Source: Pseudorhizobium banfieldiae (lineage in GTDB: Bacteria; Pseudomonadota; Alphaproteobacteria; Rhizobiales; Rhizobiaceae). Taken from it: a DNA stretch of 64,000 nt. Numbering within the stretch: the first letter of the stretch is position 1; every line of letters starts with the position of its first letter. The DNA is taken from assembly GCF_000967425.1 (NCBI RefSeq), contig NZ_FO082821.1, positions 258,265 to 322,264 of the forward strand, read 5' to 3'. Shown here one piece after another: positions 25,668 through 34,962 of the stretch. A program made the position numbers and the translations under genes. The notes beneath the pieces are model-generated. The model worked only from the letters and a program-made list of their open reading frames with translations. It was not told the DNA's origin and did not search any database.

Positions 25668-25801
25668 AGACGGCGCTTGTGTTGGCCTAACCGATTGCCA
25701 CTAAATCTAGAAAGTGCTTGCACGAATCTGGTTGGTCGGGCAATAGTCTCGAAAAATAACGCGCGTTCACATAAAAAACGCGCCCACGGATCGGGACAGA
25801 C
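25668..25801 (+). promoter_or_regulatory. repABC-1 promoter and operator region
   Basis: TTGCAC and CAATAG, 17 bp apart, form a possible promoter at about 25717-25746. AACGCGCGTT (25758-25767) is a perfect palindrome, and the half-site AACGCGC recurs some 15 bp later, just before repA. RepA-type ATPases repress their own operon at such sites. Confidence 0.45.
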
Positions 25802-26995
25802 ATGAGCGAAACAGAGCAGGATCTAGACATCGCCATCGGGCACTACGCGGAACTTCTCGCGTCGAACCTGCATGCTCAGCGCGCTGCCCACTTCCCGCCG
25901 GATGCAAAGAAGGTGATGCGCACTTTGACCAGCGGCGAAGCTGCTGAACTCCTTGGCGTCGATCATACCTATCTTCGGAAGCTTCATCGAGAAGGAAAGA
26001 TCGTTGACGTCGAGACGACGGCTGGAAGTCATCGCCGCTATACGCTCGACGATATCTGGGAAATCCGTCAAACTCTTGAAAGAAATGCAAAAAAGTCTGG
26101 AGCTTACGTTCCTGGGCGCCGTGACGGCGACGAGCTTCAAGTCGTTTCAGTGGTGAACTTCAAGGGCGGCAGCGGCAAAACGACGACGTCTGCTCACCTC
26201 GCTCAACGCTTGGCGCTTAAGGGGTACAGGGTTCTTGCGATCGATCTCGACCCTCAAGCATCCCTTTCAGCCCTTCATGGAATCCAGCCGGAACTCGACC
26301 TTATGGAGGGCGGAACCCTCTATGATGCCGTTCGCTACGACGATCCGGTTCCGATCGGCGAAGTGATCCGCAAGACCTACATCCGCGGCCTTGATCTTAT
26401 CCCGGGCAACCTTGAACTCATGGAGTTCGAGCACGAGACGCCTGCTGCTATCCAGCGAGGAGGAGCGAAGGCGTTTTTTGCGAGAGTTCATGATGCTCTC
26501 GATAGTGTTGAAGCAAACTACGACGTTGTTGTGATCGACTGCCCACCGCAGCTTGGTTTCTTGACGATGTCAGCCCTTTCAGCGTCCTCGGGTGTCCTCG
26601 TGACGGTTCACCCGCAGATGCTTGACCTCATGTCGATGTCCCAATTCCTGCGAATGACTGCGGATCTCCTGGGAGTGATCAGGGATGCAGGCGCAAATCT
26701 GCGCTTTGATTGGCTGCGCTTTTTGCCAACGCGATACAAAGTCGGCGATGCGCCACAAACCGAAGTCATCGCCTTCATTCGCGGGCTGTTTGGTAGGTCG
26801 GTTCTGACCAATCACATGGTTGAATCGACCGCAATTTCTGACGCCGGCTTGACCAAGCAAACACTCTACGAAGCTGACAAGAAGGACTTCACGCGTCAGA
26901 CGTTTGATCGTGCGATCGAATCCATGAACGCAGTGAACGATGAGATCGCTGAAATCATCCAGAACACATGGGGGCGGAATGGCAAGAAAGCCTAA
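25802..26995 (+). CDS. repA: RepA partition ATPase of repABC cassette 1
   Basis: 397 residues. The N-terminal MerR-like HTH (TSGEAAELLGVDHTYLRKLH, about 43-62) is followed by a ParA-type ATPase domain with VVNFKGGSGKTTTSAHLAQR (KGGSGKTT at 121-128), AIDLDPQASLS and VVIDCPPQLGFLT. It segregates plasmid copies with RepB and represses the operon. The gene overlaps repB by 17 nt. It differs clearly from the second RepA (48976-50181), as needed for two compatible systems. Confidence 0.95.
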   Translation: MSETEQDLDIAIGHYAELLASNLHAQRAAHFPPDAKKVMRTLTSGEAAELLGVDHTYLRKLHREGKIVDVETTAGSHRRYTLDDIWEIRQTLERNAKKSGAYVPGRRDGDELQVVSVVNFKGGSGKTTTSAHLAQRLALKGYRVLAIDLDPQASLSALHGIQPELDLMEGGTLYDAVRYDDPVPIGEVIRKTYIRGLDLIPGNLELMEFEHETPAAIQRGGAKAFFARVHDALDSVEANYDVVVIDCPPQLGFLTMSALSASSGVLVTVHPQMLDLMSMSQFLRMTADLLGVIRDAGANLRFDWLRFLPTRYKVGDAPQTEVIAFIRGLFGRSVLTNHMVESTAISDAGLTKQTLYEADKKDFTRQTFDRAIESMNAVNDEIAEIIQNTWGRNGKKA

Positions 26996-27908
26996 ACTTG
27001 GCCTGCCACTGCAGACCCTTCGCAACGCTCCTGACGCTCTTGAAGGGCGCCGACTGCGTGGAGGTGTGTTTGAGATCGATCCGGCGCAGATTGTTACCGA
27101 AGGACGGTTGGATGACAGGCTTCAAATTGAAGTTGAGGGCCTGAAAAACTCTATATCCAAGAACGGTCAGCGTGTGCCTGTCTTGGTCCGCCCACTGGAA
27201 GGTGATCGCTACAACCTGATTTATGGCCGTAGACGCCTAGAAGCATGTCGCGAACTCGGTATCAAAGTTAGAGCCATCGTCACTGAGGTTGAGGGTGATC
27301 AAGCGCTTCGTGATCAGCTTCTCGAGAATCAAGAGCGTCGTGATCTGAGCTTTATTGAGCGTGCGCTTGTTGCGACGGCGCTTCTCGACGGTGATCATTT
27401 GGAAGGGGCTGAGCGTACAAATCGAGGTGTCGCCGAAGTCCTTAACCTCCACGAAGCTGGGGTATCACAACTCTTGAGTGTCGTTCGGACGGTCGGCGAG
27501 GAACTCATCCAGGCAATCGGTGCAGCTCCCGGGATTGGTCGCCCGAGATGGGAAGAGCTCAAAAAGGCTTTGGGTGCTTACGACGGTGATCGAGACCAAC
27601 TGCAAGCCGTAGCTCATGCAGCCAAGTCCGAAAGTTCCGGCTCGGTCGATGAGGTTTCTGAGCGTGCGTTTCTCGCAGTGCTGGCAGCTGCGAAGAGCGC
27701 AGAGAAGAAAGCAAGCCCGTCTAGAAATGGCGTGCCTGCTTTGGCGATCCCCGGCGTCGGAGCGGCAACGGTCAAGACGGGTCGCCGAGGCAAGCAGCTT
27801 AAACTCGATCTGACTACCGATGAACCTGATTTTATCAGCTGGTTGGAGGGCAATGCCCCAAAGCTGATTACCGAGCTTCATGAGCGCTGGAAGCGTTCAG
27901 GAGACTGA
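26979..27908 (+). CDS. repB: RepB centromere-binding partition protein of cassette 1
   Basis: 309 residues from the ATG at 26979. The ParB-like core includes QRVPVLVRPLEGDRYNLIYG, RRRLEACRELGIKVRA and LENQERRDLSFIERAL. An HTH follows at NRGVAEVLNLHEAGVSQLLS. It binds parS sites and RepA. The TTAACAGCTGTTAA palindrome at 29331 is a candidate target. Length and order are normal for repABC. Confidence 0.94.
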   Translation: MARKPKLGLPLQTLRNAPDALEGRRLRGGVFEIDPAQIVTEGRLDDRLQIEVEGLKNSISKNGQRVPVLVRPLEGDRYNLIYGRRRLEACRELGIKVRAIVTEVEGDQALRDQLLENQERRDLSFIERALVATALLDGDHLEGAERTNRGVAEVLNLHEAGVSQLLSVVRTVGEELIQAIGAAPGIGRPRWEELKKALGAYDGDRDQLQAVAHAAKSESSGSVDEVSERAFLAVLAAAKSAEKKASPSRNGVPALAIPGVGAATVKTGRRGKQLKLDLTTDEPDFISWLEGNAPKLITELHERWKRSGD

Positions 27909-27944
27909 GGAAGAGCAACCAACAAGAAGGAGGCACGATACAGG

Positions 27945-28037
27945 CAAAAAAGAAAAAGGCCCCGAGAAGCTAGCTTCACGAGACCTTTGTAAGGTTTCGC
28001 ACCGGGATCAGCCCGCTACAAAATCTCAGTTTTCGCA
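27945..28037 (-). ncRNA. Antisense RNA (ctRNA) between repB and repC, cassette 1
   Basis: On the minus strand, TTGCGG (28072-28067) and TACATT (28049-28044), 17 bp apart, form a promoter pointing at the repB end. About 80 nt later comes a long stem-loop (27956-27987) followed by a T-rich run. Every repABC operon studied has such a countertranscribed RNA that limits RepC synthesis. The exact ends are inferred. Confidence 0.7.
27956..27987 (-). terminator. Intrinsic terminator of ctRNA 1
   Basis: A 15-bp stem with two G-U wobbles and one mismatch, a 2-nt loop, then on the minus strand five T, a C and six T. It is the classic rho-independent form of the repABC antisense RNA. Confidence 0.7.
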
Positions 28038-28122
28038 CTTCTGAATGTAGCGTTCTGGTCCCTACCCCGCAAGCGCAAAGCGATTCGCGGGCCGTAGAAA
28101 TTTTGCCTTCGTGAACGTTTTC

Positions 28123-29334
28123 ATGGAGTACACACCGATTTCGCCGTTTATGCGGCCGATCTCGCACGCCCATCTGCGCGTCATCGAGCGACCCGAGGCA
28201 TCTGTTCCGGGCAGACCCGTCAACAAGTGGGAACTCCTGCGCGAGCTCTCCAAGGCGCAAGCGGCCTTTGGCGTGTCGGAACGTGACTTGACTGTTTTGC
28301 AGGGGCTCCTCAGCTTCTTTCCAGACGATGCACTTGGCGGGAACGCCGAGATGGTAGTCTTCCCCTCGAACAAGGCGATCTGTGAGCGCCTGAATGGCAT
28401 GCCGTGCTCAACGATGCGTCGTCACCTCGCGCGTCTTGTCGAGGCTAGTTTGCTCCAGCGGCGCGATAGCCCCAATGGGAAGCGCTACGTCCGCAAGCAC
28501 GGCGAAGAGCGCGTCGCCTTTGGCTTCGATCTTTCCCCGCTCTACTGCCAGTCCGAGGAGATCGCCCGGGCTGCAGAGGCTGTACGTGAGGCTGAGGAGC
28601 GCGTCAGGCGTCTGAGAGAGGTCGTAAGCCTCATGCGGCGTGATCTCGCGGCCCTCGCGGAGTTCGGAGAGGAGATGCAGCCAGGCCTACGCATCTGGAA
28701 TCAGCTTCGCGACAAGGCTGTCCTTACAGCTCGCGCGCTTCGCCGCAAGCTTTCAACTGAGGACCTCGCGGCCTATCGAGCCGATCTTGAAGCACTCCTC
28801 GACCAGGCGCGCAACATCATTGATGGACCTGAAACAGAAGAAATGAACACCAATGATGCCCAGTCTGAGCGTCACCTTCATAATTCAAATAAAGAGTCTA
28901 TAGATCTTGAACCTGCTTTAGAAAAAAGCGGGGCGGCGGCCGGCGTGCCAGACTTGAACACGGATGAGCCTGTTGCTGAGGTTGATGAACAGGACACAAG
29001 ACTCCTGCCAAAGATCCCGCTGCACCTAGTGATCGCGGCATGTCCCTCGCTCAAGACCTTCTACCAAGGCGAAATCCGGCATTGGCATCAGCTTTTCGAC
29101 GCGGCTTCCCATGTGCGGCCAGCCATGGGGATCAGTGCGTCTGCATGGGAAGAAGCGCAGCGATTCATGGGTCCGGAGCAAGCATCGATCGCTGTTGCTG
29201 CCATGCTTGAACGCTTTGAGGACATCAGATCGCCTGGTGGATACTTGCGAGCTCTGACTGCCAAAGCTGCGGAGGGTGAGTTTTCCTGTGGGCCGATGGT
29301 CATGGCGTTGATTGGGCGACGATCTGCAGCTTAA
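28123..29334 (+). CDS. repC: RepC replication initiator of cassette 1
   Basis: 403 residues from the ATG at 28123; a GTG at 28111 is in frame, but homologous RepC proteins start like MEYTPISPFMRPISHAHLRV. The N-terminal winged-helix region includes VFPSNKAICERLNGMPCSTM, then RRHLARLVEASLLQRRDSPN and GKRYVR. The C-terminal domain ends GEFSCGPMVMALIG. RepC initiates replication at an origin inside its own gene, and its level is set by the antisense RNA upstream. Confidence 0.95.
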   Translation: MEYTPISPFMRPISHAHLRVIERPEASVPGRPVNKWELLRELSKAQAAFGVSERDLTVLQGLLSFFPDDALGGNAEMVVFPSNKAICERLNGMPCSTMRRHLARLVEASLLQRRDSPNGKRYVRKHGEERVAFGFDLSPLYCQSEEIARAAEAVREAEERVRRLREVVSLMRRDLAALAEFGEEMQPGLRIWNQLRDKAVLTARALRRKLSTEDLAAYRADLEALLDQARNIIDGPETEEMNTNDAQSERHLHNSNKESIDLEPALEKSGAAAGVPDLNTDEPVAEVDEQDTRLLPKIPLHLVIAACPSLKTFYQGEIRHWHQLFDAASHVRPAMGISASAWEEAQRFMGPEQASIAVAAMLERFEDIRSPGGYLRALTAKAAEGEFSCGPMVMALIGRRSAA

Positions 29335-29344
29335 CAGCTGTTAA
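29331..29344. promoter_or_regulatory. Perfect palindrome at repC stop, candidate parS
   Basis: TTAACAGCTGTTAA is a perfect 14-bp palindrome that includes the repC stop codon. Partition sites of repABC plasmids are palindromes of this size and often lie next to the cassette. The ISL3 element begins only 4 bp later. Confidence 0.55.
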
Positions 29345-29347
29345 AGT

Positions 29348-31042
29348 GGTTCTTCCTCACTTTGTGTGGTTCATTCGCCGTTAGCGAGGTTTTGGCTATG
29401 GGCGGGCATGCGAACGAAATCGAAATGGTCGCCCGGCCCAGGGGTCAAAGTACTGGGTGTCGCGCTCACCGTTGATGACGGTTGGGTTGTTTCCGCAGCT
29501 GGATCCAAGATCGGAATTTGCCCCGATTGTGGATGTCGAAGCCGAAGTCGGCATGGCTGGTCCTGCCGCAGCCTCCAGGATCTGCCAGTCCAGGGCAAGC
29601 CCGTCACAGTGAAGCTCCTGCTGAGCCGCTGGCGATGTGCACATGGGGAATGCGCACGACGAACGTTCACCGACCGTCTTCCGACGGTAGCTGATCCATA
29701 CGCGCGTCGGACGAGAAGGGTCGGAGAGATTGTCGGGCTGCTCGGGCATAGCACTGGCGGCCGTCCTGGCGAGCGGTTGATGCAGCGGCTCGGCATACCG
29801 GTCAGCGACGACACCATCCTGCGGCAACTGAAACGGGATGCTGCAGTTGCCCAACGCAATTCCAAGATACGTGTAGTCGGTATCGATGATTGGAGTTGGC
29901 GGCGCGCGACGAGCTATGGGACCATCATGGTCGACCTCGAGCGCCGCTCGGTCATTGACATACTGGATGACCGTAGCGTCGAGAATGCGGCCAAGTGGCT
30001 TCGGAGTCATCCTTCCATCGAGATTGTCAGCCGCGACCGCTGCGGCCTGTATGCGCAGGCCACCCGTGAAGGCGCACCGCAGGCCCGGCAGGTTGCCGAT
30101 CGGTTTCATCTGGTCCAGAACCTTCGTTCGGCCATCGAAGAACAGATGAACCTTTCTGGGCGTGCCACCGGCAGGGCCATTCTTTCGGAGGACGCAATTG
30201 TTGACGCTGCGACACATCGCCGGCGCGCCCGTCTCGCGCATAGGCAATCTCGCCAGGAGATATTCGACATGCTCCATGCCTTGCGCCAGCAAGGGCTGTC
30301 CTACAGCGAGATCGCCAGACGGACCGGCTATGAGCGTCGCAGCATAACGAAGTGGCTCAAGTTCGAAGCTCCACCAGACAGGCGACGAGCAGCACTGAAC
30401 CCCACATCACCATGGTATTTCGAAGCCTTCCTTGCCCAATGCTGGAGGGATGGGAACCGGCGTGGACGGCATCTGTTTCATGACGTCAAGCAGCGCGGCT
30501 ACACCGGCAGCTTCTCCAATCTGGAGCGGTTGCTCGGAGCTTGGCGGCGGGCCGAAAGGCGACAGGCCGATGATGTACCGCCCGCCGCGTTGAAGTCGGA
30601 ACCGGTTCGAGATCCCGAAACCGGTCATGCAATCTCTCCGGTGGTTGCCGCGGCGCTATGTATCAAGCCGCGAGGCCTGCTGACGGACCGGCAGGCAAGG
30701 AAGGTCGATGCCCTGAAGCAGGGATCTGAGGCGTTTGCCGAGATGCGACGCCTGGCGATGCGCTTCAACGGCATCCTTCGCGGCAAGAGATCGGCACCAC
30801 TGGATGCATGGATCGACGATGCGATCGACTCCGACCTCATTCCTATCATGCGGTTCGCTCGCGTCCTCCGCAGAGACATTCATGCCGTCAACAACGCGAT
30901 CGAGCTTCCCTGGAGCAACGGGCAGGCCGAAGGCCAGATCAACCGCCTCAAGACCCTCAAGCGAGCAATGTACGGTCGGGCAGGCCCTGAATTGCTGAAG
31001 GCACGAATGCTGCCGCGGCTCCACACAAAGTGAGGAAGAACC
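29348..31042 (+). mobile_element. ISL3-family insertion sequence
   Basis: A 1695-bp element with perfect 22-bp terminal inverted repeats (29348-29369 and 31021-31042; the outer end reads GGTTCTTCCTCAC) around a single transposase gene. The 8-bp flanks (GTTAAAGT and CACAAGGT) do not match, so there is no visible target duplication and rearrangement after insertion is likely. The element looks intact. Confidence 0.9.
29408..31033 (+). CDS. ISL3-family transposase
   Basis: 541 residues from the ATG at 29408 (a GTG at 29366 inside the repeat is also in frame). The N-terminal zinc ribbon has ICPDCGCRSRSRHG and WRCAHGECARRTF. The DDE domain has RVVGIDDWSWRRATSYGTIM, SRDRCGLYAQATREGAPQ, QVADRFHLVQNL and the C-terminal ELPWSNGQAEGQINRLKTLK. 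All ISL3 hallmarks are present and the frame is uninterrupted. Confidence 0.93.
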   Translation: MRTKSKWSPGPGVKVLGVALTVDDGWVVSAAGSKIGICPDCGCRSRSRHGWSCRSLQDLPVQGKPVTVKLLLSRWRCAHGECARRTFTDRLPTVADPYARRTRRVGEIVGLLGHSTGGRPGERLMQRLGIPVSDDTILRQLKRDAAVAQRNSKIRVVGIDDWSWRRATSYGTIMVDLERRSVIDILDDRSVENAAKWLRSHPSIEIVSRDRCGLYAQATREGAPQARQVADRFHLVQNLRSAIEEQMNLSGRATGRAILSEDAIVDAATHRRRARLAHRQSRQEIFDMLHALRQQGLSYSEIARRTGYERRSITKWLKFEAPPDRRRAALNPTSPWYFEAFLAQCWRDGNRRGRHLFHDVKQRGYTGSFSNLERLLGAWRRAERRQADDVPPAALKSEPVRDPETGHAISPVVAAALCIKPRGLLTDRQARKVDALKQGSEAFAEMRRLAMRFNGILRGKRSAPLDAWIDDAIDSDLIPIMRFARVLRRDIHAVNNAIELPWSNGQAEGQINRLKTLKRAMYGRAGPELLKARMLPRLHTK

Positions 31043-31601
31043 CACAAGGTCTCCAAAAAGGCACTCGTAAGATGGTGTGAGGAAAAGCATGGCGCGTCAA
31101 CCAGCCGACCGAAATAACTCTGCCGCCACTGCGGCAGCCTTCTGCCGTGTGATTTGCAACGGCACGACCCAGATCAATGAGGAATCATTAGAAAACCGTC
31201 TCGGATTCAGAGATGACTGAGCCATCGACCTGATGAGCGGGCATTAACCATGTTTTACTTTTGCGGGTTGAAGTGTTTGGCGGTACCGCCTTATGTTGTA
31301 CCCATGCACGACCAGTGCATCCAAAGCGGCCTCCGCCGGTGCTCGTAACACCAACGAAGGCCTGACCCACTCACCTTCTTGCGAAAGGCAAAGGGCTACC
31401 ATGACCCATATCCAGATTCTCCTCTCGGGAAAAGCTCCCGTATTCCATCCTGTCCTTGATGCGACAGACGTAGTGCCTGCGTTCGGCACCTTCTCTCGCA
31501 CCATCATCTGAATTCAACGAGTCAGATCTTTCATGGCCATCGGCATGTTGCCGATTGGCTTTGCGTCATTTCGCGCCATCGAGAGAACAGGATCATTCTC
31601 C
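31043..31601. other. Intergenic region before cassette A
   Basis: About 560 nt without a convincing gene. It contains a perfect 12-bp palindrome GGCGGTACCGCC (31279-31290) that may be an operator for the downstream cassette. Short open frames on both strands (31293-31511 plus, 31244-31507 minus) lack clear ribosome sites. Confidence 0.45.
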
Positions 31602-32489
31602 ATGAGTAAAATACACAACGGCCGATCGGCCGAACGCTCCTCCGTGCCCGGAACCAGGCTTCCGGCAAACCTTGAAGCTCTCGTCACCCTCGCATGTGAC
31701 CGGGCTATTGACCCGACGCTAGTGCGATCTGCGGCAAGTGGCGATCTCGATGCCATAGAAGTAGTCGGCAGGACGCTCGCAAGCGAGGAGGGTCGTCTGC
31801 TTGAATCAGTCGTCACCACACTGGCACGTACCAACACTCGCCAGGACGTGCTTACTGGCATGAAGCTGCCGGTGCTGAGGATTGCTGCGGAACTCGCCGA
31901 GCGCAACACACTCGATGCCTACAGGCGTTTGTCTGTCGATCCAGAAAGCCAAAGCAGCACCTCCTATCATCCGGACCTCGTGCTCGTCGACCGGGCGAGA
32001 CGGAGTGCGATCATCGTTGACGTCAAACGATCGCTTGGCGGCTACAGCGGTGGTGGCAGCCTCGGCAAACTTCAGAAGCGAATGGAAGCGGCCGCTTGCG
32101 TGCTACCGGAAATTCTGTGGTGTCACCACCAGCGGCTTGCTGTCGAGTCAGTGGGAATAGCCATCATCGACGGAGCAAGAACATCTGCAGATATCGACGA
32201 AGGCCTCTGGTCGCTCTCACGTCTCGACGATCTTTTAGGGGTTAGCGGGGCTGGGAGCGCCGCCCAATCGGCTATCGAGGCCTTTCGCTCCATCTTCCGG
32301 GACCGCTGGCTGGCTGCAGCGCCTTCGACCGGAGAGAAAGCGCAGATCGCGGCAGGCCCAGAAAAGCCTCACCCTCCGCGTTCACTTGAAGAACAGCAGC
32401 CAAGGAGACGGGGTCGGCCCGCAAAGCCTCGGCCGTCAGCAGCGGTCAAGATAGGCTTCTTCCGCCCGGACGCAGAGCGCGTCCACTAG
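31602..32489 (+). CDS. PD-(D/E)XK nuclease-like protein, cassette A
   Basis: 295 residues from the ATG at 31602; an ATG at 31533 would add 23 residues. The core YHPDLVLVDRARRSAIIVDV with KRSL (about 122-145) gives P124-D125, D140 and K142: the PD-x(n)-(D/E)xK pattern of restriction-like nucleases. Arg/Pro-rich DNA-binding-like sequence ends the protein (RRRGRPAKPRP, an AT-hook-like core). It is paralogous to the protein at 46776-47669, and in both copies it is the first gene of the cassette. Nuclease activity is inferred from the motif only. Confidence 0.7.
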   Translation: MSKIHNGRSAERSSVPGTRLPANLEALVTLACDRAIDPTLVRSAASGDLDAIEVVGRTLASEEGRLLESVVTTLARTNTRQDVLTGMKLPVLRIAAELAERNTLDAYRRLSVDPESQSSTSYHPDLVLVDRARRSAIIVDVKRSLGGYSGGGSLGKLQKRMEAAACVLPEILWCHHQRLAVESVGIAIIDGARTSADIDEGLWSLSRLDDLLGVSGAGSAAQSAIEAFRSIFRDRWLAAAPSTGEKAQIAAGPEKPHPPRSLEEQQPRRRGRPAKPRPSAAVKIGFFRPDAERVH

Positions 32490-32555
32490 TCCCTCTCAAT
32501 CCCCCTTCTCGCCAATGGCGTCCGGACACTCTCCGGCGCATGGAGACCTATTGCC

Positions 32556-33059
32556 ATGTCATCCGATACATCACGACCGAATCCCATAGCCACGTCCGTT
32601 AGCCCCCCAGTGCAGCGAACAACGCATCCGCCCCGCAACAAGCCTGCGCCATCGTGGAGCACTCTCGTACGATCCCACCATCTGCCGGAGGATGAGAGTG
32701 CTGTCCTTGCCGCGTTGATCATCCGCCGTTGCAGACGACTTGGCCGCACCGAAAGATCACTTCCTCTCCTGGTCCAGAGGACGCTGAGCGATTTATGCGC
32801 AGAAGGCGATCCGACGGCATGGCTGATCTGGCACTGGCTACAGGGCACTCCGGCATCCGGTACAGCCTACATTCCATTCGAAGAGCGTCGAGAGCGGCGC
32901 TGCCCTTCCGGCGGCAGACCCGTCCGCTGGGGGGACCGGATCTGGCGGCATGGCCGTCCCTGGCGTCCCGGTAACCCGATCCTGCTGCGGCGCGACGAGC
33001 AACGTCGTCTCAAACTCTTGTCCCTGCTGCTGGAGGAGATCCAACATGCCTACCAGTGA
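32556..33059 (+). CDS. Small cassette protein A, unknown function
   Basis: 167 residues. The middle segment RSLPLLVQRTLSDLCAEGDP with following TAWLIWHWLQG aligns with SLTSLPPQMRKWLLELCDQG then DPTARVVRDWLEG of the 126-residue protein at 46308-46688. This shows the two cassettes share this gene. The rest is basic, rich in Arg and Trp (RWGDRIWRHGRPWRPGN). The end overlaps the ATPase gene by 14 nt, so translation is coupled. It could be an adaptor of the ATPase. Confidence 0.7.
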   Translation: MSSDTSRPNPIATSVSPPVQRTTHPPRNKPAPSWSTLVRSHHLPEDESAVLAALIIRRCRRLGRTERSLPLLVQRTLSDLCAEGDPTAWLIWHWLQGTPASGTAYIPFEERRERRCPSGGRPVRWGDRIWRHGRPWRPGNPILLRRDEQRRLKLLSLLLEEIQHAYQ

Positions 33060-34962
33060 TCGTCTCAAGACCCACCTGCTCCGCCGCCTCCGTCGACACT
33101 CGCTTCGTATGCTCTTCCGGCGCGCCTGCTCCGCAGACCTGCTGATGCCGGAGGATATCACGGTAGGAACGGTCAGCGTCCGAAGGTATCGGGTGGGGCC
33201 GCTCGCCGAAATTGCCACTGGCCCCACAGGCAGCGACAACGTGCGCCGTCGCCTTGCACGCGTCCATACCTCCTCGGTCCAGATGCCCGTCGATCCCCAC
33301 GCGGAGGTGGTCAAGGCGCTTATCGAGGAAGGCTTCGATGTAGGGACCGCAAATGAGTTTGCCGCCGAGGGGACGGCACCACCAAAGACAGACGGGAAAC
33401 AGAAAGGGCCGAAGTTGCGAGCCCCGTCAGCGCCTCTCCTCGCTCGGCCGCTGCTCGACAATCTGAAGCAAGCGGCCTTGCCCCTGCCGGTCATGGACGT
33501 TGCGATCGTGATCCTGCTCGCCGAAGCACTGCGTGCGCCCGGATGCTCTGGAGCCATGCTGTTCACGGCCCTCAAGTCGTCCGCGCCACTGATCTGCCTG
33601 CGCCTTCCAACGCGCGAGGCAGAGGCGGTGGTCAACCAGCTGTTGCAGCAAGGGGCTATCCTGCCTCACCCAATCCATCTGGTTGACGGACTCCATCATT
33701 CGTTCAATGATCGCTGGTCGCACGACGATCAGTCGGCTTCGGCCAGAACTGTTCTGTCCTACCCGCTCACCCAGCTATTGGCCGTCAGCGCTGAGCGGCT
33801 GCGCCGAACTCTGGCAAAGGCAACACGCGCAGGTGCACCCATCCTGGTGCTGACAGAAACCGAATCTCTTTGGCCACGTCGTGTCGTGAGCAGCGCCGAT
33901 ATCATCCTTGATGCGCCGCGGCTGGACAACCATATGCTCGCCGAAATCATCGAGACCTGCCTTGGTATTCCGATCGAGAGCACACTTCATGGGCTGGCCA
34001 CGCGGACGATCAAAACCGGGAACCTCGGGCTTGATGACCTCGCGCTGTCCATCAGACCGGATCGCCACCTCGATACGGTCCTTGACCGGCTCGAACAGCT
34101 GTCGCGCGATAACATCACGATCGACGGCGATGATGAGACGGAAGAAGAGGGCAACGCCGGGACCAGGACGGAGGCAAAGGATGAGCCTGAGGGCAAGACT
34201 GAGACGACCTCTCGATCGACTTCTTCGGGCCGATCAAGGGGCAAAGACGGAAAGTACCAGGTTGAGCTGATCCTCCCGCAGAGAATACGAAAGAAGCGGA
34301 GCTCCCAACAACCTTTAATCCTGGAGACGTTGGCGGGCTACGGCGAGGCGCGGCAGTGGGCGCTGGAGCTGAAAGCTGACCTGAAGCTGTGGATGCGGAA
34401 GAAGATCCACTGGAGTGACATGAGCACGAAACTGCTCCTATCGGGACCGCCGGGAACCGGGAAGACTACCTTCGCCCGGGCTCTCTGCAATTCACTCGAG
34501 ATCCCACTGATTGCTACGTCCGTGGCGGAATGGCTTGAGCCCGGGTACCTGGGCGACGTGCTTCGAAGGATGAGCTCCGTCTTCGAGGCTGCGCAGGCTC
34601 GGCAGCCCGTGATCATGCTGATCGATGAGATCGACGGAATTGGCCGACGCGATGCTGGAGGAGGCCGCTCCTATGATGATTATTGGATTTCCGTGATCAA
34701 CCGATTGCTTGAGCTTCTGGACGGGGCGCTGAAGAGCGAGGGTATTATCATCATCGGAGCAACCAATCGGCCCGATGCCATCGATCCTGCCCTACGACGC
34801 TCGGGAAGACTTGAGACACACATCCCGATACAGCCGCCAGACCTCGATGCCCTGGAAGGCATCCTGGCGCACCACCTGGGACCGGACCTCAGACGCGTAA
34901 TTGGGAGCCTCGTACATGCTCCGGCTTATCAGGCAAGCCCGCAGGAGGCGGCCCATGAATAG
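33046..34962 (+). CDS. Soluble AAA+ ATPase with FtsH-like module, cassette A
   Basis: 638 residues from the ATG at 33046, preceded by GGAGGAG. The C-terminal AAA+ domain has GPPGTGKTTFARALCNS (about 466-482), IMLIDEIDGIG (about 523-533) and the second region of homology GATNRPDAIDPALRRSGR (about 571-588), close to FtsH. The first 360 residues look like a degenerate AAA domain without Walker A: APILVLTETESL is followed by the small-domain-like LGLDDLALSIRPDRHLD. No membrane segment is present, unlike FtsH. The gene ends within the start of the M41 peptidase gene (8-nt overlap ATGAATAG), so the pair behaves as a split FtsH. Confidence 0.85.
   Translation: MPTSDRLKTHLLRRLRRHSLRMLFRRACSADLLMPEDITVGTVSVRRYRVGPLAEIATGPTGSDNVRRRLARVHTSSVQMPVDPHAEVVKALIEEGFDVGTANEFAAEGTAPPKTDGKQKGPKLRAPSAPLLARPLLDNLKQAALPLPVMDVAIVILLAEALRAPGCSGAMLFTALKSSAPLICLRLPTREAEAVVNQLLQQGAILPHPIHLVDGLHHSFNDRWSHDDQSASARTVLSYPLTQLLAVSAERLRRTLAKATRAGAPILVLTETESLWPRRVVSSADIILDAPRLDNHMLAEIIETCLGIPIESTLHGLATRTIKTGNLGLDDLALSIRPDRHLDTVLDRLEQLSRDNITIDGDDETEEEGNAGTRTEAKDEPEGKTETTSRSTSSGRSRGKDGKYQVELILPQRIRKKRSSQQPLILETLAGYGEARQWALELKADLKLWMRKKIHWSDMSTKLLLSGPPGTGKTTFARALCNSLEIPLIATSVAEWLEPGYLGDVLRRMSSVFEAAQARQPVIMLIDEIDGIGRRDAGGGRSYDDYWISVINRLLELLDGALKSEGIIIIGATNRPDAIDPALRRSGRLETHIPIQPPDLDALEGILAHHLGPDLRRVIGSLVHAPAYQASPQEAAHE

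Noticed and set aside
29396..30292. 298-codon minus-strand open frame
   Set aside because: Antisense of the ISL3 transposase.
29340..31050. Target duplication for the ISL3 element
   Set aside because: The 8-bp flanks differ (GTTAAAGT and CACAAGGT).
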